From Sterolibacterium sp964437515 (lineage in GTDB: Bacteria; Pseudomonadota; Gammaproteobacteria; Burkholderiales; Rhodocyclaceae): DNA of 15,843 bases. Positions 1-5,827 of this stretch are shown here, piece by piece; position 1 is the stretch's first letter; each line of letters opens with the position of its first letter. Position numbers and translations under genes: made by a program. Under the pieces are notes generated by a model, which was not told the DNA's origin, ran no database searches, and saw only the letters and a program-made list of their open reading frames with translations. The stretch spans positions 1-15,843 of the forward strand of contig CAYTHB010000064.1 of NCBI GenBank assembly GCA_964437515.1, written 5' to 3'.

Positions 1-54
1 GGTTCGCTACGCTCAAAGCTTCAACCCGACTCTGATTTTTGTATTTCACGTTAA
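1..54 (+). CDS. 3' end of an upstream gene in the pilus operon (partial)
   Basis: Frame 1 is open from the window edge to a TAA at 52-54 and encodes about 17 residues ending in DFCISR. The stop shares its last A with the ATG of the next gene (TAATG), the usual arrangement for translational coupling in an operon. The visible tail is too short to assign a family. From context it should be another pilus assembly gene. The window edge prevents any further call. Confidence 0.45.
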   Translation, partial: GSLRSKLQPDSDFCISR

Positions 55-1019
55 TGGCCAGACTACCCGAACTCGAATTCTTTGCCATTTATCTGGGCGA
101 AGGACAAAATTTCTTTGCCGGTATTCCGCATACCGTCGACCCACATCCGGCACCGCCTGAATATGCCGAGCCCTTGGCACGTCTGCGCGCCAAATGCGAG
201 GAAATCTTCAATAACACCCATCGTTCCGAATTCACGGTGCGCGACGATGGTGTGTCCTATCGAGTCTCCATGCTGGTCAGCATCGTGGAAACCATCTACG
301 TGCTGCGCCGTTTTCCACCGCGTGTTCCCGATCTCAGCGTCTTGGGTATACACCCACGCCAAGTCGAAAAACTGATGACTGCCGACCTGACAGGACTCAT
401 CGTCGTTGCCGGTGCTTTCGGTCAGGGAAAAACCACCACCGCATCCAGTCTGCTCACCGCACGCCTAGGTAAATACGGCGGTGTCGGCATCACCGTCGAA
501 GACCCGCCCGAAATGCCACTCGAAGGTCATCATGGTAATGGCATTTGTTACCAGACCTGGGTGGAACAAGGGGGCTTCGGTGCGGAAATCCGCAAAGCAG
601 CACGTTGGTGTCCATCCGTCATTTTTCTGGGCGAAGTCCGAGATGGCGAATCGGCCACCGAAGCCCTGCGCGCCTCGATCAATGGTCGTCTGGTGATCTG
701 CACCACTCACGCCGCCAGCGTCACCATGGCGATCGAACGGATTTATTCACTTGCCAACGCATCGGCAGGCAGCTCAGAAGACGTCGCCAGTCTGCTCGCC
801 AATGGCCTCACCGCCGTGCTGCATCAACGCCTCGAAACGGATGCCAACGGGGTCAAGCGTCCACGCTTGCAATTCCTGTGGGTCGGAGAAAACGATGGCA
901 AGGAATTTGGTTCCAAAGGGGTGCGCAACACCATACGCCAACGCCGCTTCGACCAGATCGAAAACGATGTCATGCTGCAACTGAACCAGATGCTCATGAC
1001 GAAAGGCCGGAGTGACTGA
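54..1019 (+). CDS. PilT/TraJ-class type IV pilus secretion ATPase
   Basis: A 321-residue hexameric-type secretion ATPase of the T2SS/T4P/T4SS family, expected at the cytoplasmic base of a type IV pilus. An N-terminal domain (about 1-95) precedes the ATPase core. Visible motifs are Walker A GAFGQGKT (120-127), Asp box ITVEDPPE (146-153), Walker B SVIFLGEVRD (188-197), His box CTTHA (H219) and VRNTIRQ near 290. The last resembles the AIRNLIRE motif of PilT, so this is the PilT/PilU/TraJ class and not the PilB assembly class. The ATG at 54 is chosen because it overlaps the upstream stop. A TTG at 39 would add five residues and has no better ribosome site. The stop overlaps the next ATG (TGATG). 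Whether it drives retraction or another step is inference. Confidence 0.85.
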   Translation: MARLPELEFFAIYLGEGQNFFAGIPHTVDPHPAPPEYAEPLARLRAKCEEIFNNTHRSEFTVRDDGVSYRVSMLVSIVETIYVLRRFPPRVPDLSVLGIHPRQVEKLMTADLTGLIVVAGAFGQGKTTTASSLLTARLGKYGGVGITVEDPPEMPLEGHHGNGICYQTWVEQGGFGAEIRKAARWCPSVIFLGEVRDGESATEALRASINGRLVICTTHAASVTMAIERIYSLANASAGSSEDVASLLANGLTAVLHQRLETDANGVKRPRLQFLWVGENDGKEFGSKGVRNTIRQRRFDQIENDVMLQLNQMLMTKGRSD

Positions 1020-1561
1020 TGTATCCCCTAGCCTTTGCCACACTAGGCGCGGCACTCGTCGCCATCTGGATGGCATGGCTACAGCCGCAAGATACTGCCA
1101 GACTCAACGATGCCCAAACCAGTGCCTACGCAGCCAATTTCTGGGCTTATCGGGATGCGCTGGTCGCCTATCAGAATGACAATTATCAGACTGCCCAGGG
1201 ATTCGTTCCCAATCTCGTCCTGGCAACCCCCTTTATGGGGAGTCCCACGGGATACTTCGCACTGGGTTATCAGGTCATGCGAACAGACCCGCCGCTCCCG
1301 ACCAATCTCTGGTCGCACTATTTCGAAGCGGGACGGCTGTATACTTTCTCCAGCATTCCCGCCCGAAAACTCCCCCCCGGCGTAGTCGATGCCATTTTCA
1401 AATATCGCGGTAACAGCCTGATGATGGGCATCAAGCAAGGTAATGGAACGATGGTTGCTGCTTATCGAATGAATAAAGACCCGGAAGGCCACTCTAAAGG
1501 TGCCATTTTCACGCTTCCTCCCCCTATCCCCGTAGGCGCACTCGTCGTTGTCGGTAATTGA
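1019..1561 (+). CDS. PilM-like pilus assembly membrane protein
   Basis: A 180-residue protein with one N-terminal membrane segment (about residues 3-20) followed by a predicted periplasmic part. The stretch after the membrane helix (AANFWAYRDALVAYQNDN) and the later GRLYTFSS resemble the PilM family of R64-type thin pili, a small inner-membrane protein proposed to belong to the pilus basal apparatus. The match is from memory of the family pattern and is moderate. The start is supported by GGAG at 1009-1012, six bases before the ATG, and by the TGATG overlap with the ATPase. It lies between the ATPase and the PilV-type adhesin, which fits an R64-like pil locus. It is not related to the actin-like PilM of type IVa pili. 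It could instead be a divergent minor pilin-like protein. Confidence 0.55.
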   Translation: MYPLAFATLGAALVAIWMAWLQPQDTARLNDAQTSAYAANFWAYRDALVAYQNDNYQTAQGFVPNLVLATPFMGSPTGYFALGYQVMRTDPPLPTNLWSHYFEAGRLYTFSSIPARKLPPGVVDAIFKYRGNSLMMGIKQGNGTMVAAYRMNKDPEGHSKGAIFTLPPPIPVGALVVVGN

Positions 1562-1612
1562 TATCATGAATAATCTCCCCGATGACGCCACAGCAACACT
1601 AAGGACACGCCC

Positions 1613-3466
1613 ATGAGCCCGCCCTTTGATACTCCCAGGAATCTCTTGCAACAACACAAGAACCCGCATAGCCAGCGTGGTCAGCACACTCAGCGCGGTG
1701 TCACACTGATCGAAATGCTGCTCTCCATCGGCATCATGGGGATGGTCATTGCGGCAGCCGCCACACTCGTTGACAACCATCTTCAAAAAACACGTCTTGC
1801 CGCCACGGCGCAACACATGAAAATTTTTGGTGATGCTGTGCAAGCCTACATCAAAGATAACTATATCGACCTCACCCAGGCCAATATGCACAACGTGCCC
1901 GTGGCAACCCCGATCATTCCGGCCGTCATCACGGTCGACACCCTGCGCAACACCCCCATCGGCCTACCCACGGGTCCCGTTTCGAAAACACGCTATCTGC
2001 CTTCCAATTACGACCCAGTCAATGCTTACGGCCAAACGATTTGTGCGCGGGTGCTCCAGCCCAAACCCAATGAGCTTTACGCGCTTGTCGTCACCGATTT
2101 CATTCCTTCACTCACCGTCAAACCGACCGCGATCAGCGACCTGGATCTTGGGCTGCTGGCAGGGATGATGGGTGCCTCCGGCGGCGGTATCTACAACAAG
2201 ACGGGTAACCTTCCTAAGCAAACGGCCAAAGGCACCTTGGGCAAATGGCAGTTCAATCTCAATACGGATCTCGTCGCCCGAAATTTCAAGGCGGGCAAGC
2301 GCTGCAATGGCAGCTTTGGCCCCATCAATCTACAACCCGGCACGCCGTTGATGGCACTGTGGTTCAATCAAGATACCTCATCAGCCTTCCTTTACCGTGA
2401 TGAAGTTCCCGGCCACCCCGAACTCAACACCATGCAGCATGATCTTCGCTTCAGACCGGATAGCCCCAGCGCACCGGGTGCCACGCTCACACTGAGCGTG
2501 ATACGCGAGCCCGATACGCTGTGCAACAACACTCCCACCAGTTGGAAAAACACCAACCCCGACCCGGTGACAGGTGAAATGGCAATCGTGCCACTCGGTA
2601 CCATTGCACGGGACAAAAACGGCAATCTGATGATGTGCAGCAAGTACGCCATCGAAGATGGTGGCGATGGCCAGAATTACTGGCGGGCCGTGGCCAAGTC
2701 AATGAACTGGGGCGATCCGGTGGATACCTATATCAACCTCAAATTCATCGCCTGTAGCGCCTCCCAGAATTCTTACCAGACCCGTATCGTCAAAAAACCA
2801 GCCGCACCGCTCACGACGATCGCAACCTTGGCACGTGCTTATGTCTGTAGCCCCGGCAATCTCGGGGTCTGGGAATGGCGTCCCTTGGGTGTCGATAATC
2901 GAGGTGTTTTCAAAACAGACAAGCTTCAACTAGCCGTTCGTCTTGAAGGAACAACCTGTGAGAGCCACGGGTTGATGGCTCAAGCGCCCGATGGGAGTTT
3001 ATTGAATTGCGTATGGAATGGTCCGTTACTTCAATGGACTAAAACCGGTAAAACCATTGGGCGGTATCGTTTTCGAGTTCCAGCACACCAATTCACAGAC
3101 TCAAATGGCAATAAATACGATGAACCGGCAGACAACGGATACGATAGCCAACTCGATGGTAACGGCAATGCAACCATTAGAGATAGAGGTATTTTTGTCG
3201 GGACAGGCTTTATGTCCCCCGACAAAAAATTCAGTGGAACACTCTATTGCGATAACATTTACTACAACTATTACCATCCCAACGTCACCTGCGGTTCAGG
3301 CGGTGTCGTTGCTTGTGGTGATTACCCCAAATGCGTTCGTGATAATGCCATGCGTCGCGTTTTCTCAAATCCATCCAACGCCCCCCTGTATCTCTCGAAC
3401 ACCAACGAGCCGAAAATGGTCGATGTTGTGGGGCTCAGTGTCAGCGATGTCGTCCGTCAATGGTGA
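1613..3466 (+). CDS. pilV: PilV-type minor pilin / pilus tip adhesin (shufflon-type N-terminus)
   Basis: A 617-residue protein with a 29-residue leader ending in Gly before VTLIEMLLSIGIMGMVIAAA. This is a prepilin peptidase site with Glu at mature position 5, and the leader length fits type IVb prepilins. The region to about residue 280 resembles the constant N-terminal region of PilV adhesins, notably FLYRDEVPGHPELNTMQHDL near 259-278. In R64-type systems PilV sits at the thin-pilus tip and binds recipient surface glycans. The C-terminal 340 residues are Cys- and Trp-rich, with two similar modules: GTIARDKNGNLMMC (329-342) and GLMAQAPDGSLLNC (453-466), each followed by a Trp. The start has AAGGA seven bases upstream. 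A shufflon recombinase gene and inverted cassettes are absent downstream; a convergent gene begins 25 bases on. The 3' half has lower GC. Confidence 0.8.
   Translation: MSPPFDTPRNLLQQHKNPHSQRGQHTQRGVTLIEMLLSIGIMGMVIAAAATLVDNHLQKTRLAATAQHMKIFGDAVQAYIKDNYIDLTQANMHNVPVATPIIPAVITVDTLRNTPIGLPTGPVSKTRYLPSNYDPVNAYGQTICARVLQPKPNELYALVVTDFIPSLTVKPTAISDLDLGLLAGMMGASGGGIYNKTGNLPKQTAKGTLGKWQFNLNTDLVARNFKAGKRCNGSFGPINLQPGTPLMALWFNQDTSSAFLYRDEVPGHPELNTMQHDLRFRPDSPSAPGATLTLSVIREPDTLCNNTPTSWKNTNPDPVTGEMAIVPLGTIARDKNGNLMMCSKYAIEDGGDGQNYWRAVAKSMNWGDPVDTYINLKFIACSASQNSYQTRIVKKPAAPLTTIATLARAYVCSPGNLGVWEWRPLGVDNRGVFKTDKLQLAVRLEGTTCESHGLMAQAPDGSLLNCVWNGPLLQWTKTGKTIGRYRFRVPAHQFTDSNGNKYDEPADNGYDSQLDGNGNATIRDRGIFVGTGFMSPDKKFSGTLYCDNIYYNYYHPNVTCGSGGVVACGDYPKCVRDNAMRRVFSNPSNAPLYLSNTNEPKMVDVVGLSVSDVVRQW
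3192..3228. repeat. Imperfect palindrome inside the pilV coding region
   Basis: The left arm TTTTTGTCGGGACA (3192-3205) is complementary to TGTCCC (3213-3218) plus GACAAAAA (3221-3228). The result is a 14-bp stem with a two-base CC bulge and a seven-base loop, GGCTTTA. Neither strand carries a T run after the stem, so it is not an ordinary intrinsic terminator. It encodes about residues 527-539 of the adhesin. Its role is unknown. A recombination site, an mRNA structure or chance are all possible. Confidence 0.7.
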
Positions 3467-3491
3467 TCGAAAGATTTCCTCGTGCTGTGTT

Positions 3492-4352
3492 CTATGCCAA
3501 CTGATCAAGCAGGTATTTCTGAATGATGGCCACCTGCCCCGTCTGCATGAACATCGGGGCATGTCCCACTCCGGGAATTTCAATCACCGTTGCCTTCGGG
3601 CCACGCTGGGTCATTTCGGCGGCCGTCTCACGGCGCAACAGATCAGACTCTGCCCCACGCAACACCAGCGTCGGGCAGAGAATCTGCTCATAAATCGGCC
3701 ACAGTTCGATATCCTGCCCACCTCCTGAAATCTGCCGATACGCCTCGGCAATCCCAGGATCATAACGAAACTCGATCTTGCCATCCTCGGCACGGCGCAC
3801 CACATGTTCGGTGAGATGCCGCCACTGGGCATCATCGTGCGCACCAAACGTGGCACTCACCGCACGCACGAACTGTTCCGCCTGTTCCAGCGTATCAAAG
3901 CGCGGATCGCGGCCGACATATTCACCGATACGTTTGAGCGACACAGCAGTGACCACCGGCCCGACATCGTTGAGAATCAGGCGTTGTATCGGGGTTTGCG
4001 GCTGGGCTGCGAGAAACATGCCAATCAGCCCGCCCATCGACGTGCCCAGCCAATCCACCCGTTCCACATCCAGCCGCGCAATCAACGTCACCATGTCTGC
4101 GACATATTGCGGGATGCCATACAAGGACTTATCAGCGAGCCAGTCACTGCGCCCACGCCCCACCACATCCGGGCAGATGACGCGATAGTCGTTTTCCAAA
4201 GCCTGCGCCAGAAAATCAAAATCACGCGAACAACGCGTCAGGCCATGCACACACACCAGCACTCTGGGATTCTGCGTATCGCCCCATTCGGTATACGCCA
4301 TGCGATGCAAACCCGCCGAACTACTACAAAGTACGCTGCGCTCACGCATCAT
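3492..4352 (-). CDS. Alpha/beta-fold hydrolase
   Basis: A 286-residue alpha/beta hydrolase of the Abhydrolase_1 type; the substrate is unknown. The oxyanion-hole motif VHGLTR is near residue 35, the nucleophile elbow GTSMGG puts Ser at 105, a candidate acid Asp lies in GAESDLL, and the catalytic His is in GVGHAPMF near the C-terminus. No signal peptide is seen, so it is probably cytoplasmic. The ATG at 4352 is preferred because AAGGAG (4359-4364) lies six bases upstream. A longer frame from 4400 would overlap the exonuclease and lacks such a site. The gap to the exonuclease is 17 bases, so it is probably the last gene of the ydbH operon. It converges on pilV with only 25 bases between stops and no clear terminator. 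Confidence 0.85.
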   Translation of the reverse strand: MMRERSVLCSSSAGLHRMAYTEWGDTQNPRVLVCVHGLTRCSRDFDFLAQALENDYRVICPDVVGRGRSDWLADKSLYGIPQYVADMVTLIARLDVERVDWLGTSMGGLIGMFLAAQPQTPIQRLILNDVGPVVTAVSLKRIGEYVGRDPRFDTLEQAEQFVRAVSATFGAHDDAQWRHLTEHVVRRAEDGKIEFRYDPGIAEAYRQISGGGQDIELWPIYEQILCPTLVLRGAESDLLRRETAAEMTQRGPKATVIEIPGVGHAPMFMQTGQVAIIQKYLLDQLA

Positions 4353-4369
4353 GAGCTTCTCCTTGAGTC

Positions 4370-5155
4370 TTATCGAGGAACTTCCAGAAACGCCTGCCAA
4401 TGCGGTTTGTTTACTGCTGCCAATTGAGAACGCACAAACGCCATCTCGGCATCATGTTCCGCTGCCGTCAGCGCGCCCCGCATTTTCTGGAAGCGCAGAT
4501 AGACCAGATAGGTATTGACCACATCCGTCTCACAATAATCGCGGATATCATCGATGCGCCCCTCCAGCCAAGCGCCCCACACCGCATCGCCTGCCATGCC
4601 CTGTTTGCCGGGTAAATCCATCAGCTTGGCAAGCTGGTCAAGCGGTGCTGCCGCGCGCGGCTGATACATCGCCAGCAAGTCCATCAGATCGAGATGACGC
4701 ATGTGATAACGACCGATGTAATTGTTCCATTTGAAATCACGCGAATCGCGGTAATCGCCCTCGCCCATATCCCAATAGCGCGGCGCGGTGACCCCATGAA
4801 TCAGGCCACGATAATGCAACACGGGCAAATCGAAACCGCCACCATTCCACGACACCAGTTGCGGTGTGAATTTCTCGATGCCATCAAAAAAACGTTGCAC
4901 GATCTGCGCCTCGCTGGCATCGGGTTCTGCCAGCGAACGCACTAAAAACTTATCACCGTCACGCAAGGCATAGGAAATGACGATGACCCGCTGCAAGTAA
5001 TGCGGCAAAAAATCGCTGCCGTTTTTCGCCCGCTGCTTTTGAAAGGCAAACTCGGCGACTTCAGCATCCGACAAGCTGGCATCCAGCTCATGCAAGACGC
5101 GCAAACCAGCGACATCGGGAATAGTCTCGATATCGAAAACCAGCGTGCCACTCAT
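4370..5155 (-). CDS. PolB-like 3'-5' exonuclease (DNA_pol_B_exo2 family)
   Basis: A 261-residue predicted 3'-5' exonuclease of the DEDDy superfamily, related to the proofreading domain of family B polymerases (Pfam PF10108 type). The acidic residues expected to bind two metals are visible: FDIET (D8, E10), WNGGGFDLPVL (D109) and YCETD (Y207, D211). No polymerase domain follows. The ATG at 5155 is chosen because it forms an ATGA overlap with the ydbL stop and gives the family-like start MSGTLVFDIETIPD. A start at 5194 would add 13 unlikely residues inside ydbL. The cellular substrate is not established. Its tight coupling to a lipid-transport operon has no obvious functional reason and may only reflect shared expression. 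Confidence 0.9.
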   Translation of the reverse strand: MSGTLVFDIETIPDVAGLRVLHELDASLSDAEVAEFAFQKQRAKNGSDFLPHYLQRVIVISYALRDGDKFLVRSLAEPDASEAQIVQRFFDGIEKFTPQLVSWNGGGFDLPVLHYRGLIHGVTAPRYWDMGEGDYRDSRDFKWNNYIGRYHMRHLDLMDLLAMYQPRAAAPLDQLAKLMDLPGKQGMAGDAVWGAWLEGRIDDIRDYCETDVVNTYLVYLRFQKMRGALTAAEHDAEMAFVRSQLAAVNKPHWQAFLEVPR

Positions 5156-5583
5156 TTGCGCGCCCAGCCACCGCGTGCATCCTGCACCCACCAACCGGCA
5201 GGTGCTTTATCAATCCAGCGTTGCGCGAAAGTGGAACGTATCTCACCCTCCCACTCCGGCTTGCCGTTAGCACGCGCGATTTCACGATAGAGCGCGGCGC
5301 GATCGGCATTCTCGGCTGCCACCAGACCATTCACCTGCGGGCGTTGCGGCAGCGGTACGGCACTGGCATCGCGCAACTGCACCGCGCCATCCCGTGTCAG
5401 GCCGACCGCCCCGCTTGCCAGAAAAGGTTCCAGTTGCGCATAACGTCCTTGCATCGAGCCTTTCAACTGGCTGACAGCCGGTGTATTGGCTTCCAGATTC
5501 GCCTGCGCCCACGCCATTTGACCAGCACCAAGCAAAGTTGCCATCAGCAAGCCATGACGTACAAATTTCAATACCTGATTCAT
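5152..5583 (-). CDS. ydbL: YdbL-like DUF1318 periplasmic protein
   Basis: A 143-residue secreted protein. A signal peptide covers residues 1-26, with a likely cut after AWA. The mature part carries the DUF1318 pattern: GLTRDGAVQLRDASAVPLPQ, then AAENADRAALYREIARANG, then a Trp-rich end (APAGWWVQDARGGWARK). In E. coli YdbL is encoded with YdbH and YnbE and is thought to modulate the YdbH-YnbE bridge that moves phospholipids between the membranes. The ATG overlaps the ynbE stop (ATGA) and has AAGGAAAG just upstream. Its own stop overlaps the exonuclease start in the same way, so four consecutive genes form one translated unit. Confidence 0.85.
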   Translation of the reverse strand: MNQVLKFVRHGLLMATLLGAGQMAWAQANLEANTPAVSQLKGSMQGRYAQLEPFLASGAVGLTRDGAVQLRDASAVPLPQRPQVNGLVAAENADRAALYREIARANGKPEWEGEIRSTFAQRWIDKAPAGWWVQDARGGWARK

Positions 5584-5810
5584 TTGCTTTCCTTTCCAGT
5601 CATATTCGCTGCCGCAGGCGGCTTCGGCGTGCCTTCTTTTTGCATCTGCCAGACTTCATCAATAATCTTGTCAGCCATTTTCTCGGCGGCCGCCGCCGGG
5701 AAATAAATATTGATGGTGACGCATCCTGCCAGCAGCAGCGCACACGCGGCCATAAATGCAGAACCAGGTATCCGTAAAATTCCAGTGCCCGCCTTTTTCA
5801 TCCTGTTCAT
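5580..5810 (-). CDS. ynbE: YnbE-like outer membrane lipoprotein
   Basis: A 76-residue lipoprotein with a type II signal peptide. The lipobox LLAGC places the lipidated Cys at residue 30, followed by VTINIYFP, a short beta-strand segment like the ITIN strand of E. coli YnbE, then a helix (AAAAEKMADKIIDEVW). E. coli YnbE is an outer membrane lipoprotein that joins YdbH to make a bridge across the periplasm. Residue 31 after the Cys is Val and not Asp, which agrees with export to the outer membrane. AAGGAG lies ten bases before the ATG. The gene starts 17 bases after ydbH and overlaps ydbL by four. The family call rests on lipobox, strand, size and neighbours, because sequence identity in such a small protein is low. 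Confidence 0.75.
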   Translation of the reverse strand: MNRMKKAGTGILRIPGSAFMAACALLLAGCVTINIYFPAAAAEKMADKIIDEVWQMQKEGTPKPPAAANMTGKESK

Positions 5811-5827
5811 ATCAAACTCACTCCTTT

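Noticed and set aside
1566..1616. A 16-residue mini-gene between the PilM-like gene and pilV whose stop overlaps the pilV ATG
   Set aside because: It has no ribosome binding site and no recognisable product; pilV has its own AAGGA site. The ATGA overlap is probably chance, although a coupling leader cannot be excluded.
3192..3228. Intrinsic terminator inside pilV
   Set aside because: The stem is followed by A residues on both strands, not by a T run, and it lies well inside the open frame.
1613..3491. R64-type shufflon recombination sites
   Set aside because: I looked for copies of the GTGCCAATCCGGT-like core in and after pilV and saw none, and no minus-strand cassette fits between 3467 and the hydrolase stop.
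4353..4400. Longer hydrolase starting at 4400
   Set aside because: It would overlap the end of the exonuclease, and the clear AAGGAG belongs to the ATG at 4352.
5156..5194. Longer exonuclease starting at 5194
   Set aside because: The extra 13 residues lie inside ydbL and are not family-like; the ATGA overlap at 5155 is better.
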